NCBI GenBank assembly: GCA_018262735.1
Contig: JADFDR010000004.1
Span: forward strand, 1 to 36,680
DNA length: 36,680 nt
Source of the DNA: Geobacter sp.
GTDB taxonomy: Bacteria > Myxococcota_A > UBA9160 > JADFDR01
Direction: 5' to 3'
Numbering within the stretch: position 1 is the stretch's first letter; each line of letters starts with the position of its first letter. The notes under the pieces were generated by a model, which searched no databases, was not told the DNA's origin, and was given only the letters and a program-made list of their open reading frames with translations. Shown here piece after piece: positions 1 to 9,511 of the stretch. A program made the position numbers and the translations under genes.

Positions 1-6
1 GGGGAT

Positions 7-1953
7 TTACCGACGCAAGATCTTCTTAATGAAGCTTTTCCCCTTCTCCTCGCGGAGATTGAGGAGACGAAGTTCTTGCAGCGCCTCGTGGCAATCCGCT
101 TTTACTTGAACGGCGCGCGTAAACATTTTGCGCGCCATCTCCGAATCGTTCGCCGCCTTGTAGATGCGGCCCAAGAAGAGGTACGACTTCTCGCGTTCCG
201 GCGCCAGTTTTATTCCTTTCGCGAGATGCTGCAGCGCCTCTTGGCGAATGACTTCGTTGCCCGGGCTATTCAAGTGCAAGGCGTAACCGAGATGGCTTAG
301 ATACTCGCCTTCTTGCGGATAAATGTGACAAGCCATGCCGAATGCCTCGACGGCTTTGCCGTAGGACTTGATCTTGAGATAACCCTCGCCTTTCTGAAAC
401 CAATTCTCGGCCTGCAACATGCGATGCGCTTCGGCTTGCGCCTTGGTTTCTTCGGCGGCGCGACGTTGCTTTGTGAAATACTCCGCACGCGCTTGCAATG
501 TTCCAATGTGCTCGAAGGCAACCGCCACGCGTCCAAAAACATTGTCTGCAAGTTTGCGCATCGGCTCGCTCGCATTGCTAAAGCGATCCGGGTGCACCTG
601 CTTGGCAAGGCGCACATACGACGAGCGCACCTCATCGTCGGTGGATTCCACTTTCACGCCGAGCACTTCGAAGTCGTCGCAAGTCTTGAAACGCTCCGCG
701 AGCCCCATGAGTTCGCGACGCAAGGTTTCTTCCTGAGGATCAAACCGAGGTTGTTCCGACGGTGACTTCCGCATGGCAGCGGCCTGCTCCACGGCACCAT
801 GCACCTCGTCCGAAACCAAAGCGCGCGGAATGCCGCCTTCGTCGTCGAGTTCAAGCAAACCCGTCGTCAGCATCGCATACAAAAAACGGCGTACCGGCTC
901 CGCCTGCTGCAAGTAGTGACCCACCTTGCGCGTACCATCGAGTTCTTGAAGCAGGGCTTTTTGCTCGGGAGAAAAATCGATCTCTTGAAAGCGATAAAAC
1001 GGGCTTTCTCCGTCGACAAGATAAAAATCGGCATTCTTGCGCAACACCGCATCGACGCGTTCGATGGAAAACTTTTTGAGAACGCCGCGCAAAATCATCG
1101 TCGCCGGACTGATCGTCACCGAAATCGTATTCGCACGCACGAGTTGCCCGCCCACGTCGAAACGATACTTGCCCGCAGGCCAAGAAAAAATTTCGTAAAT
1201 CTTTTCGTCAACTTGCCCTTGAAGAGCACTTACAAGTTCCTCCTCGGTGAGCGCCTGCATCGCAACCAAAATCTCGCCCTGCATTCCTTCCTTCGCCTTG
1301 AGACGTTCGATCGACTCACGAAAGTGAGCCTCCGAGATTTTTCCGATGCGCTCCAAATAATTTCCCAAACATTCACTGACTTGATTCGACTTGATCGCAA
1401 CCGGATACCCGTTTTGGAATTGAATCCCTTTGCGTTTTTCTCCATGACTCAAAAACAAAACTCCCGTCGCTCGCATCCCGTGCAGATGATGCAAGAGCGC
1501 AGGAAACGAAAGTCGAACTAAATCACCCGAAATTCTTTTTGCTGACGAAGCATCTTCTCCAACGGAAGATGAGCCTTCTTGAGACACAAGATTGCGTGAA
1601 ACCGTATCGACGAGAAGCTTGAGCGAAACCGGTTTCGTCAAAAATGCTTGCACGCCAAGCTCTTGGGCTCGCGTGACATATTTCGGTGTACTGACGCCTC
1701 CGGTCGTAATCACGATTGGCGTACGCGCCAGATCTCCGGGCATGCGGCGAATTTCCTGGATCACCTCGAACCCGTCGCGCTTGGGCAGCATGAGATCGAT
1801 CAGCACGAGCTGTGGCCGATGCTCTTGCACGGCGCGCAAAGCAGCGTCACCGTCGTGAACCTGAATCACACGGCACCCTGCACCACCAAGCGCCTCACTC
1901 ACGATCTGCGTCAAACTTCGATCTTCATCGACACAAAGAACTGTACCCGACAA
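7..1953 (-). CDS. Response regulator receiver-DUF4388-DnaJ-TPR multidomain protein
   Basis: This is a cytoplasmic signalling protein of about 648 aa. Residues 1-120 form a CheY-like receiver: acidic pocket VDED (9-11), phosphoacceptor D53 in LIDLMLP, and the conserved lysine K107 in LTKP. A DUF4388 (PATAN-type) region follows, beginning near SGDLVRLSFPALLHHLH. Next is a J-domain with the HPD signature (VHPDRF), and the C-terminus carries TPR-like helices. I chose the TTG at 1953 because a strong SD (GAAGAGGGG) sits about 7 nt upstream and the receiver fold begins there; the ORF track extends 107 codons further into sequence that does not look like protein. The J-domain suggests an output that recruits a DnaK-type chaperone, but that is inference. 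The partner kinase is not in the window. Receiver-DUF4388-J-TPR mixtures are known mainly from Myxococcota and relatives. Domain calls are firm; the biological role is unknown. Confidence 0.88.
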   Translation of the reverse strand: MSGTVLCVDEDRSLTQIVSEALGGAGCRVIQVHDGDAALRAVQEHRPQLVLIDLMLPKRDGFEVIQEIRRMPGDLARTPIVITTGGVSTPKYVTRAQELGVQAFLTKPVSLKLLVDTVSRNLVSQEGSSSVGEDASSAKRISGDLVRLSFPALLHHLHGMRATGVLFLSHGEKRKGIQFQNGYPVAIKSNQVSECLGNYLERIGKISEAHFRESIERLKAKEGMQGEILVAMQALTEEELVSALQGQVDEKIYEIFSWPAGKYRFDVGGQLVRANTISVTISPATMILRGVLKKFSIERVDAVLRKNADFYLVDGESPFYRFQEIDFSPEQKALLQELDGTRKVGHYLQQAEPVRRFLYAMLTTGLLELDDEGGIPRALVSDEVHGAVEQAAAMRKSPSEQPRFDPQEETLRRELMGLAERFKTCDDFEVLGVKVESTDDEVRSSYVRLAKQVHPDRFSNASEPMRKLADNVFGRVAVAFEHIGTLQARAEYFTKQRRAAEETKAQAEAHRMLQAENWFQKGEGYLKIKSYGKAVEAFGMACHIYPQEGEYLSHLGYALHLNSPGNEVIRQEALQHLAKGIKLAPEREKSYLFLGRIYKAANDSEMARKMFTRAVQVKADCHEALQELRLLNLREEKGKSFIKKILRR

Positions 1954-2324
1954 AACGCACCCCTCTTCCGTTTGCCCACGTCTTGCTCTTCGACCTGTCG
2001 CTTGAGTTTGCCCTGCATGAGAAGCAACCCTGCGCTCATCGCACACGATTCGCCTCGCCTCACTCTGCATTCTTTCCTGCCGAGTGCATCCAGGCTCGTC
2101 CCCCTCTTGCGCCTGAACACCGCAGAACTTTCTTTCTATCGACCGATTGCAGATGGAGATTGACCAACTCACGACGAAAGCCGCAAGGATTCCTGCCTTC
2201 GCAAAACTGCGGGATTCGTGTGAGACGTCGCGCCACGGATCGACACAAGCGATTGCGCCAGCACGACACCCCAAGTGTGTGAAAAATCACGCTGCAAAAC
2301 TTGCAAAAAGGCAGCTCAAGGGCG
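1954..2324. other. Intergenic region upstream of the response regulator
   Basis: This 371-nt stretch lies between the AsmA-like stop and the TTG start of the response regulator. It is long enough to hold a separate promoter for the regulator. I could not identify convincing -35/-10 boxes, a strong terminator or a plausible ORF. The only clear signal is the regulator's SD at its downstream end. Open frames crossing it are arginine/cysteine-rich and look non-coding. Confidence 0.4.
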
Positions 2325-4550
2325 TTACGGTTTTTTCTCGGGCGGCGCGTCTTGGGTGGAGTTTTCCGGGGGGACGGAACTTTCTTGCTTGGGAGTGCTT
2401 TCTTTCTGCGGGTTCTCGGCTTGCGGACTGCTGGAAGGCGAACCGAGAATCCCTTCGAGAACACCGATCACCTGATCGCCCGTACCTTCACCAAGTCTTT
2501 CATCAATCTTCTTCGTCAGTTTTTTGCGGTCTTTCGCAAGCGAGTAGTTCGCAGCAAACGCCAGCACGTCCGCCGTCGAAAGTTGAAACTTCGGATCCTG
2601 CAGCGTCCCCGTAATTTTCGTGATTTTGATCGTGCGCTTGCGCCCTACATATTTCTCGTCGGCGTTGGCAAGCTTGCGATCGATCTCTTCGTCGAGCGTA
2701 AGATGCCCGGTCATGTCGAGACTTTGATCCTCGAGCACGATCGTGCCCTTGAGATTTGCGGTGTAGTTTTTGTAAACGAGCTTGAGATCGTCGGTCTTGG
2801 CAAGACCATCCGCGATGTGAAGCGTGCCGGACGCATCCTCGAATTCCTCGTCGTAGTATTTTTCGAAATCCTTGCCGCGCGCTTTGCCGACGAGCACAGC
2901 CGCCTCAGCGACGGTAGAGATCCCCGAAAAAGCTCCGTCGAGAATCGACACACCTTTGATTTTTCCGGGGCCAGCCTGAAATTGGATCTGTCCGATCGCA
3001 GTTTGCGTCGGTGGACGATTTCCCATCTCGCCGCGCACGTCACCGCGAAAATCCATCAGACCCGAAAGCGCCGGTTCCGACTTCGAAAGTTCGCCAAAAA
3101 GTTTCTCCATCTCGAGCGCTTTGCCGGAGAGCGCCAGACGATAGGCCGTCTTTTTGCCAAGCCCGGTCACGGCACCCGACGCCTTGATCACCTGATCGGC
3201 AAGCACGATATCGATCGGATCAAACTCGATCGCATCGCCTTTGGCGAGGACGTCACCGCGAAGTGTCACCCGCCCGGATTCATGCAAGGCATACGTCAGA
3301 TCCTCGAAACGAAAACGACCTTGCAAGTCGAGAGGCGAAGTCAAAATTTGCAACGGCTCGGAGTCGATCGCGCCCGAGAGCGGATGGGCGGCAAGAGCCG
3401 GAATCAACTTGTCCCAACCCTTCAACTCGAGGCGGAACGGTTTGAGAGCAACACGAACTCGTTTCGCCTTGTGAACGTCTCCTTGCCATTGAGTCGTGTG
3501 CAATTTGAGATTGTCGATTGCGAAAGCGAGAGAACCTTCTTCACTTGGCACCAAACGGCCCTCGATTTTTGCGTCGGTGCCGCTCGGCTTCCGAAAAGTA
3601 TTTCCGTACAGGACTTCCGCTTTCGTCGCGTCCACCGCAAACGTACCCGAGCCTTTCGGCGGAAGCCCCGCAAGATCGGTTTGCACTTTCAGCACACCGA
3701 TCAAACTCACGTCATCAAACTGAAATGCGCTTTTTTCGACGGAGAGATCCAGTTTGATCTTCTCGATTTCCGACGGCTTGCCGGCGATCACAAAATCGCC
3801 GCGCGCGATTCCCGCGAGTTTTTGTCCGCGTCCGAGATACGCAGAAAACGGCGCAAGATCGATCGCGGCAAGATCGAGTGACGCATCGATGTCACCCGAC
3901 GAAGCCACACGGCCTTTCCCGGCGATCGAACCCTCATTCAGCGCCGCCTTGAGCGCAAAGTCGATGAACCATGCCTCGCCCTTTAGCGCAAGGCTCGCCT
4001 GCAAACCCAAATCGTGAATTTTCCAAAGCACCGGCTTGGCAAGACTGCGGTCGTCAAAGATCAGTGTCATATTTTTGAGTTGCAAGCTGCGGACCGCGAG
4101 CGAAAGTCCTGCCGGCGCACTCGGTTTTTCCTCCGGCTTCGTCGCCTCCGGCGCTGCATCCTTTTGCTTACCGGGGAGACGCAAACCTTTTTTGTCGCGC
4201 ACGAGATACACCGTCGCTGCGTCGATCACGAGCGAGTCGACCACCACCGAGCGCGAAAGCAAAGGCAACAACGCCACACGCAAATCGATCCTGTCCGCTT
4301 GCAACAAAGGTTCGTCTTTGGATGTTTCGCCGGCGACACGCACTTTTTCGACGACGAGTTTCGGCGGGAAGAGACCAAAAGACAAACCTTCGAAGGCCAC
4401 TTCACGCTCGAGTGCGCTACGGGCCGCCGCTTTAATCTTGGCCTGCACTTCGGGACTCGAAGCCACGCGCGGCAACACGATTGCTGCCACGACAAACGCA
4501 ATCAACAAAACTCCGAGAATGCCAAAAGCCACATAGCGCAAAATTTTCAC
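2325..4550 (-). CDS. AsmA-like envelope protein
   Basis: A 741-aa protein with an N-terminal signal anchor (ILRYVAFGILGVLLIAFVVAAIVLP) followed by a long beta-rich region expected to be periplasmic. The C-terminal part (around FSGISTVAEAAVLVGK and onward to LTLDEEIDRKLA) matches the AsmA C-terminal region. The last 50 residues are low-complexity Pro/Glu/Ser/Lys. AsmA-family proteins are thought to act in outer-membrane lipid transport or assembly. The start is GTG with a perfect SD (AAGGAG, 6-nt spacer) formed across the gatB stop codon. Only 3 nt separate it from gatB, so it is very likely the fourth gene of the gatCAB transcript. The family call is good; the precise substrate cannot be read from sequence. 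Confidence 0.82.
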   Translation of the reverse strand: MKILRYVAFGILGVLLIAFVVAAIVLPRVASSPEVQAKIKAAARSALEREVAFEGLSFGLFPPKLVVEKVRVAGETSKDEPLLQADRIDLRVALLPLLSRSVVVDSLVIDAATVYLVRDKKGLRLPGKQKDAAPEATKPEEKPSAPAGLSLAVRSLQLKNMTLIFDDRSLAKPVLWKIHDLGLQASLALKGEAWFIDFALKAALNEGSIAGKGRVASSGDIDASLDLAAIDLAPFSAYLGRGQKLAGIARGDFVIAGKPSEIEKIKLDLSVEKSAFQFDDVSLIGVLKVQTDLAGLPPKGSGTFAVDATKAEVLYGNTFRKPSGTDAKIEGRLVPSEEGSLAFAIDNLKLHTTQWQGDVHKAKRVRVALKPFRLELKGWDKLIPALAAHPLSGAIDSEPLQILTSPLDLQGRFRFEDLTYALHESGRVTLRGDVLAKGDAIEFDPIDIVLADQVIKASGAVTGLGKKTAYRLALSGKALEMEKLFGELSKSEPALSGLMDFRGDVRGEMGNRPPTQTAIGQIQFQAGPGKIKGVSILDGAFSGISTVAEAAVLVGKARGKDFEKYYDEEFEDASGTLHIADGLAKTDDLKLVYKNYTANLKGTIVLEDQSLDMTGHLTLDEEIDRKLANADEKYVGRKRTIKITKITGTLQDPKFQLSTADVLAFAANYSLAKDRKKLTKKIDERLGEGTGDQVIGVLEGILGSPSSSPQAENPQKESTPKQESSVPPENSTQDAPPEKKP

Positions 4551-4553
4551 GAC

Positions 4554-6038
4554 TTACTCCTTGAATTTTTGAATCAAGAATTCACGCACCTGAGCAGGGC
4601 TCGCTTTCCCCTGCGTTCGCTTCATGACTTGGCCCATCAGGAAGTTCAAGACTTTTTCTTCCCCTGCGAGATAACGCTCTTTTGCGTCAGGGTTCGCTGC
4701 AATCACCTCGGCCGCAGCACTCTCAAGTACACCCGTATCCTGCACGACTTCAAGCCCTCGTGCAGCGACGAGCGTCTCGGGCTCTCCTCCGCGCATCGCC
4801 AATTCGGGCAAAATTTCCTGCGCACTCTTCGGCGTGATCTTGCCCGCTTCCACGAGCTGAATCAATCTCGCAAATGTTGCCGCAGAAAGCGCGAGGTTGA
4901 CGAGATCCGTTTCGTGCTGCTTCAAAAGCTTGAGCAGATCGCGCAAAATCCAGTTTGCGACCGACTTGGCTTTGCCATGTTCTTTCGTCGCTGCCTCGAA
5001 AAAATCTGCAAGCTCGCGCGACGCCGTAAGCAAACGCGCGTCGTATTCAGAAAGGCCGTACTGCGTTTGGAATCGTTCGCGTTTCTGTGTCGGAAGCTCG
5101 GGCAAAGCGGCACGGATGCGTGCGATCTGCATCGTGTCGACTGCCACCGGCAGAAGATCGGGATCGGGAAAATAGCGATAATCGTGCGCATTCTCTTTGA
5201 TACGCAGTACACGAGTTTGTTTCGCATGACGATCGAAAGCCAGCGTCGCCTGCACGATCGCACCACCTTGTTCGAGAATTTTTTTCTGACGCTTCACTTC
5301 GGCTTGGATCGCCTCTTCGACAAAACGAAATGAATTCAAATTTTTGATCTCGGTACGCGTCCCGAACTCGTCGCTGCCCGCTTTTTCGAGCAGACGCAGC
5401 GAAACATTTGCATCGCAGCGAAACTGACCTTTTTCCATGTCGGCATCCGACACGCCGATGTAACAGATCACGTCATGCAGCGCGCGCAAATAGGCACCCG
5501 CTTCTTTTGCCGAACGCAAATCGGGCTCGGAAACGATCTCGATCAGCGGCACTCCCGAGCGGTTCAAATCCATATGCGAAACATCCGCACCGGCGACACC
5601 ATCTTCGTGAATCGACTTCCCGGCGTCTTCCTCGAGATGGATTCGCGTAATTCCGACCTTCTTCGTTGTCCAAACTCCTTCATCCTCGACGGAAATTTCG
5701 AGAAATCCGCGTGCGTTGAGCGGCTGATCGTATTGCGAAATTTGATAGCCCTTCGGCAAATCCGGGTAAAAATAATTCTTACGCGCCATCACCGAGCGCT
5801 CACGAACCTCGCACCCGAGCGCAAGCCCCGCGCGCACAGCAAGTTCGACGGCGTGCGCGTTCATCACCGGCAACGCACCCGGCAGCGCCAGACAGGTCGG
5901 ACACGTTCGTGTGTTGGGCGACTCGCCGTAGCACACTGCGCAACTGCAAAACATCTTCGACTCGGTCTTGAGATGCACATGCACTTCAAGACCAATCACA
6001 ACTTCAAATGCATTCGCTGCCACGTTGCTGCGCGTCAT
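4554..6038 (-). CDS. gatB: Asp-tRNA(Asn)/Glu-tRNA(Gln) amidotransferase subunit B
   Basis: GatB, 494 aa, full length. It binds mischarged Glu-tRNA(Gln) or Asp-tRNA(Asn) and activates the acyl group for amidation using ammonia from GatA. The N-terminus has the typical [11 protein letters not shown] segment. A cysteine cluster ([19 protein letters not shown]) matches the zinc site of GatB. The C-terminal YqeY-like tail domain ends in [22 protein letters not shown]. The start codon overlaps the gatA stop as ATGA, indicating translational coupling. Presence of GatCAB implies that at least one of Gln-tRNA or Asn-tRNA is made by the indirect pathway here. Family assignment is certain. Confidence 0.97.
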   Translation of the reverse strand: MTRSNVAANAFEVVIGLEVHVHLKTESKMFCSCAVCYGESPNTRTCPTCLALPGALPVMNAHAVELAVRAGLALGCEVRERSVMARKNYFYPDLPKGYQISQYDQPLNARGFLEISVEDEGVWTTKKVGITRIHLEEDAGKSIHEDGVAGADVSHMDLNRSGVPLIEIVSEPDLRSAKEAGAYLRALHDVICYIGVSDADMEKGQFRCDANVSLRLLEKAGSDEFGTRTEIKNLNSFRFVEEAIQAEVKRQKKILEQGGAIVQATLAFDRHAKQTRVLRIKENAHDYRYFPDPDLLPVAVDTMQIARIRAALPELPTQKRERFQTQYGLSEYDARLLTASRELADFFEAATKEHGKAKSVANWILRDLLKLLKQHETDLVNLALSAATFARLIQLVEAGKITPKSAQEILPELAMRGGEPETLVAARGLEVVQDTGVLESAAAEVIAANPDAKERYLAGEEKVLNFLMGQVMKRTQGKASPAQVREFLIQKFKE

Positions 6039-7513
6039 GCCGTGCGCTCCGGTGGACGACGCAAATGCCAGTCCGTTTCGCGTTGATAGGCATCACCGAC
6101 ACGGAGAAGTGTTGATTCGTCAAGCGGCTTGCCGAGCAATTGCAGGCCCACCGGCATCCCGTCGTGAAAGCCGCAGGGCAACGACAGCCCCGGAATACCC
6201 GCGAGATTTGCCGATACCGTATACACATCGGAGAGATACATCGTCACCGGATCGGCCGTTCTCGTACCCATCGCAAACGCTACTTCCGGCATCGTCGGCC
6301 CCGCGATCAGATCGCATTGCGTAAAGGCTTGATCGAAATCACGGCGGAGCAGCGTGCGCACTTGCTGCGCTTTGCGGTAGTACGCGTCGTAATAACCGGC
6401 GGAGAGCACATAGGTGCCAAGCATGATGCGACGTTTCACTTCGGCACCGAATCCCTCCGAACGCGTCGCCTGATACATCGTATCGAGATCATGCGCTTCG
6501 GCACTGCGGTGCCCATAACGCACACCGTCGAAGCGCGCGAGATTGCTCGAAGCCTCGGCGGTCGCAATCAAGTAATAGGTCGCAATCGCATACTTCGTGT
6601 GCGGCAGCGAAACTTCGCGCACACTCGCACCACGTTTTTCGAGATGCGCCACCGCTTCGTGCACACGATCGCGCACCGCCGGATCGAGTCCCGAGGTGCA
6701 GAAAAATTCTTTCGGCAATCCGATGACGATGCCCGTAACGTCACCATTCCATTTGTCACAAGAAAGTGTCGTTGACTCCGGAAGTGACGTTGCGTCCTTG
6801 GGATCGTGCCCTGCGATCACTTCGAGCACCGTCGCACAATCGGCCACACTCCTCCCGAAAGGTCCGATCTGGTCGAGCGACGACGCAAACGCGACGAGCC
6901 CGTAGCGCGATACACGACCGTAGGTCGGCTTGAGCCCCACGACTCCCGTGCAGGCTGCGGGTTGCCGAATGGAGCCTCCCGTGTCGCTACCCAGTGCCAC
7001 CGGCACGATGCCTGCGGCCACGGCCACCGCCGAGCCGCCCGACGAGCCGCCGGCAATTCGCGTGCGATCCCACGGATTTCGCGTTGGCCCAAACGCCGAA
7101 TTTTCCGTCGAAGAACCCATCGCGAATTCGTCGAGGTTCGTGCGGCCAAGAATCACGGCTCCCGCCGCTTCAAGACGCGCCACTGCGGTCGCCGTGTAGG
7201 GCGATACATAGCCCGAGAGAATGCGCGACGCACACGTCGTCGGTTCACCGGCGTGCGCCAGATTGTCTTTGATCGCAATCGGAATTCCGTCGAGCGGAGA
7301 CAACACTTCTTTGCGTAATCTGCGCGCATCTGCGGCAGCGGCCTGTTCGAGCGCTCTTTCTTCGCGCATCCCGAGAAACGCGTGAAACATGGGATCAAGC
7401 GTGCGAGCGCGAGCAAGTGCTGTCTCGACGATTTGCACTGCCGACACCGAACCCGTATCGAGTGCACGGCGCAGTTCGGCGCACGTTCCGAGCGGAATCG
7501 AACCCGCCGCCAT
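6035..7513 (-). CDS. gatA: Asp-tRNA(Asn)/Glu-tRNA(Gln) amidotransferase subunit A
   Basis: GatA, 492 aa, the glutaminase subunit of the amidotransferase. It belongs to the amidase-signature family. The Ser-cisSer-Lys triad regions are all visible: lysine in PIAIKDNL, the glycine/serine loop [14 protein letters not shown], and [13 protein letters not shown] carrying the nucleophile. The [17 protein letters not shown] segment is characteristic of GatA rather than other amidases. It starts 1 nt after the gatC stop (TGAGATG) and its own stop overlaps the gatB start by 4 nt, so C-A-B are translated as a coupled unit. Nothing is missing or unusual. Confidence 0.97.
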   Translation of the reverse strand: MAAGSIPLGTCAELRRALDTGSVSAVQIVETALARARTLDPMFHAFLGMREERALEQAAAADARRLRKEVLSPLDGIPIAIKDNLAHAGEPTTCASRILSGYVSPYTATAVARLEAAGAVILGRTNLDEFAMGSSTENSAFGPTRNPWDRTRIAGGSSGGSAVAVAAGIVPVALGSDTGGSIRQPAACTGVVGLKPTYGRVSRYGLVAFASSLDQIGPFGRSVADCATVLEVIAGHDPKDATSLPESTTLSCDKWNGDVTGIVIGLPKEFFCTSGLDPAVRDRVHEAVAHLEKRGASVREVSLPHTKYAIATYYLIATAEASSNLARFDGVRYGHRSAEAHDLDTMYQATRSEGFGAEVKRRIMLGTYVLSAGYYDAYYRKAQQVRTLLRRDFDQAFTQCDLIAGPTMPEVAFAMGTRTADPVTMYLSDVYTVSANLAGIPGLSLPCGFHDGMPVGLQLLGKPLDESTLLRVGDAYQRETDWHLRRPPERTA

Positions 7514-7514
7514 C

Positions 7515-7814
7515 TCAGCCTTCTTCCTCGATCACTTTGGGAACCAGAAACGCAGCGCCTTCGGAGGCGGGCGCATTTGCGAGCGCGAGCGCTGTATTGA
7601 AACTTGCACCGGCTTTGTCCACCCGCAGCATGCTTGCTGCAGGCACGATTTGCGCTGTCGGTTCGATATCACGCGTGTCAATCTCTGCGAGCAAACCGAC
7701 GTAATCGAGCATCGAATCGAGGTCGCGGCAAAGAGGCACGACCTCCTCCGGCGCGAGCGACAAGCGTGCCAGCGCAGCGATTTGTTTGATTTCCTCGGGC
7801 GTAATGCGTGCCAT
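7515..7814 (-). CDS. gatC: Asp-tRNA(Asn)/Glu-tRNA(Gln) amidotransferase subunit C
   Basis: GatC, 99 aa, the small belt subunit that wraps GatA and GatB. The N-terminus MARITPEEIKQIAALARLSL is the classical GatC opening, and the middle contains the usual LDSMLDYVGLL helix and the ..IEPTAQIVPAASMLRVD segment. I use the ATG at 7814, not the longer frame to 7877, because homologues begin at this motif and the extra 21 residues are arginine-rich and atypical. The SD is weak (AGG at a long spacing). It is the first gene of the gatCAB-asmA-like transcript and is divergent from the DEAD-box helicase across a 155-nt gap. Confidence 0.94.
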   Translation of the reverse strand: MARITPEEIKQIAALARLSLAPEEVVPLCRDLDSMLDYVGLLAEIDTRDIEPTAQIVPAASMLRVDKAGASFNTALALANAPASEGAAFLVPKVIEEEG

Positions 7815-7841
7815 GCGCCGCAGCCTAGCACGCCCTCGCGC

Positions 7842-7868
7842 TTGCGTTGATAGGCAAGTGCGTATAGT
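7842..7868 (+). promoter_or_regulatory. Candidate sigma-70-type promoter for the helicase
   Basis: TTGCGT and TATAGT are separated by 15 nt on the plus strand, about 100 nt before the helicase start. The -10 is good, the -35 moderate and the spacing short, so this is tentative. It would give a leader of roughly 95 nt. Confidence 0.35.
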
Positions 7869-7903
7869 CTGCTCCAAACCAATACGGCCAAAACGAGACC
7901 GCG

Positions 7904-7933
7904 CCGACCGCAGGTTCCTTCGAAACCTGTCGG
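7904..7933 (+). other. Leader hairpin upstream of the DEAD-box helicase
   Basis: CAGGTT pairs with AACCTG across the short loop CCTTCGA, extended by CCGA/TCGG with a three-base bulge. It lies in the probable 5' UTR, about 37 nt before the TTG start. Structured leaders are common on cold-inducible helicase mRNAs, but that role is inference here. Confidence 0.4.
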
Positions 7934-7969
7934 CACCTTCCTTGAGAGCCTCACGAACCTGGAGAAAAT

Positions 7970-9349
7970 TTGGCAGCTGAATTTGCAGATCTTGGAGATT
8001 TGCCCAAAGACGTTTTAGATGGAATTCAATCCCTTGGCTGGACGCGACCTACGGCCGTGCAAGAGCAAGTCATCGGGCGCTTGCTTGCGAGCAAGGATTT
8101 AATCGTTCAAGCACAGACCGGCAGCGGCAAAACGGGCGCCTTTGGCATTCCGGTGGTCACGCTCGTGGATCCCGCGTTGCATGCACCTCAAGCGTTGGTC
8201 TTGGTGCCAACGCGCGAACTCGCAAGTCAAGTTTGCAACGAACTCGCGCAGCTCGGAAAAAATCGCGGCGTGCGTGCGCTCCCGATCTACGGCGGCGTCG
8301 CATACGGACCGCAAACCGAAGGACTTTCGCGCGGCGATCAAATCGTCGTGGGTACACCGGGACGTGTTCAAGACCATTTGGATTCCGGCAAGCTCAAACT
8401 CGATCAAACGCGAATCGTGATTCTCGACGAAGCCGACGAAATGCTTTCGCAAGGGTTTTGGCCCGACATTCAAAAGATTCAGCGCTCCTTGCCCGCCAAA
8501 CGCCAAGCTTGTCTGTTTTCGGCGACGATGGCGGAGCGCGTGCGTTCACTCGCGCGTGCGTTTTTGCGCGAACCGGAAATGATCAGCCTCTCGGAAGAAG
8601 ACCTCTCGCCGCAACTCATCGAGCACCAATTCATCCAGTGCCGACAAAACGACAAAGTGGCGACACTTGCCAAACTCTTTCTGCTCGATCGACCGGAGAG
8701 TGCAATCATTTTCTGCAACACCAAGGCCGATGTACACTTCGTTGCGACACGCTTGAAGCAACTCGGTTTTAATGCCTCGGAAATCTCCGGCGATCTTTCC
8801 CAGGCTGCACGCGAAAAAGCGTTGCATCAATTGCGCGCGGGCAAGCTGCAGTTTCTCGTCGCAACCGACGTCGCTGCACGAGGCATCGACATCAGTGGTT
8901 TGCCGATGGTCGTAAGTTATGCGACTCCCGATTCACCCGAAGTCTATGTGCATCGCACGGGACGAACCGGACGCGCAGGCAACAAGGGCGTGGCGGTCTC
9001 GCTCGTGTCGGGCCTCGATATTGGAAATTTCCGATACATGCAAAACGTAAATGGCATCAAGGTCAGCGAGCGCAAACTGCCCAAAGACTTGCCTGCCGAT
9101 TTACCGCCATTCCCGAGTATTGCAGCGACGGAAGAATCCGAAGAATGGCTCGACGCGGAAGGCGATGCTGCCGATGCGGCAGCCACACGAACATCACCCC
9201 AAAAATCGAAGCGTCGCCCCCGGAAGCGTGGCGCTCAGCACGCGTCCTCTGCCGAACATCCGAAACCCGCTGGCCATGCCCAATCGGAAAGTCGCCGCCC
9301 GCGTCGCCGTCGCGCGTCGCGAAGCGAACCCTCACGACCGCTGCTCTAA
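7970..9349 (+). CDS. DEAD-box ATP-dependent RNA helicase
   Basis: A 459-aa RNA helicase with all the core motifs: Q-motif region (GWTRPTAVQEQVI), motif I AQTGSGKTG, Ia PTRELASQV, II LDEADEM, III SATMAERV, and VI HRTGRTGRAG. It unwinds short RNA duplexes, probably in ribosome assembly or mRNA turnover. The last 60 residues are a disordered, strongly basic Arg/Lys/Pro/Ser tail, a typical RNA-binding tail of the DeaD/CshA/RhlE groups; I cannot choose among them. The start is TTG, chosen because GGAG sits 5 nt upstream and the reading begins directly with the expected N-terminus. It is monocistronic, divergent from gatC and convergent with the C45-like gene. Confidence 0.93.
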   Translation: MAAEFADLGDLPKDVLDGIQSLGWTRPTAVQEQVIGRLLASKDLIVQAQTGSGKTGAFGIPVVTLVDPALHAPQALVLVPTRELASQVCNELAQLGKNRGVRALPIYGGVAYGPQTEGLSRGDQIVVGTPGRVQDHLDSGKLKLDQTRIVILDEADEMLSQGFWPDIQKIQRSLPAKRQACLFSATMAERVRSLARAFLREPEMISLSEEDLSPQLIEHQFIQCRQNDKVATLAKLFLLDRPESAIIFCNTKADVHFVATRLKQLGFNASEISGDLSQAAREKALHQLRAGKLQFLVATDVAARGIDISGLPMVVSYATPDSPEVYVHRTGRTGRAGNKGVAVSLVSGLDIGNFRYMQNVNGIKVSERKLPKDLPADLPPFPSIAATEESEEWLDAEGDAADAAATRTSPQKSKRRPRKRGAQHASSAEHPKPAGHAQSESRRPRRRRASRSEPSRPLL

Positions 9350-9402
9350 CGCTTTTTGGTGTCTCTTCTCTTTTTTGATCTGCGAAAAACGAGACATCTC
9401 GT

Positions 9403-9511
9403 GGAGCCTTGGACCATTCCCGGAATTGACGCCTTTTTCAAACCAGGGTTTCTGCTTTCCGTCGGTGAAAAATCAACCCGCATGCATGGAGCGGAATGAA
9501 TCCGAAGCTCC
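9403..9511 (+). repeat. Interspersed palindromic repeat, copy A
   Basis: About 109 bp, running from GGAGC to GCTCC. The ends are imperfect inverted repeats. The core contains TTTCCGTCGGTGAAAAATC, which is shared with copies near 28.09 and 29.13 kb. It lies between the convergent helicase and C45-like genes and extends into the 3' end of the latter. I aligned the three copies by eye. Confidence 0.75.

Noticed and set aside
2150-2265. Possible fourth copy of the interspersed repeat
   Set aside because: Only fragments resemble the consensus (CTTTCGTCG and GCGGGATTCG-like pieces). The terminal arms do not align convincingly by eye.
1954-2274. 107-codon N-terminal extension of the response regulator
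   Set aside because: Not protein-like, and the TTG at 1953 has a strong SD exactly where the receiver domain starts.
2301-3881. 526-aa plus-strand ORF
   Set aside because: It lies wholly antisense to the AsmA-like gene, has no recognisable domain and is rich in Arg/His/Phe, as expected for the complement of codons used here.
4014-5333. 439-aa plus-strand ORF
   Set aside because: Antisense to the end of the AsmA-like gene and to gatB; composition typical of a shadow frame.
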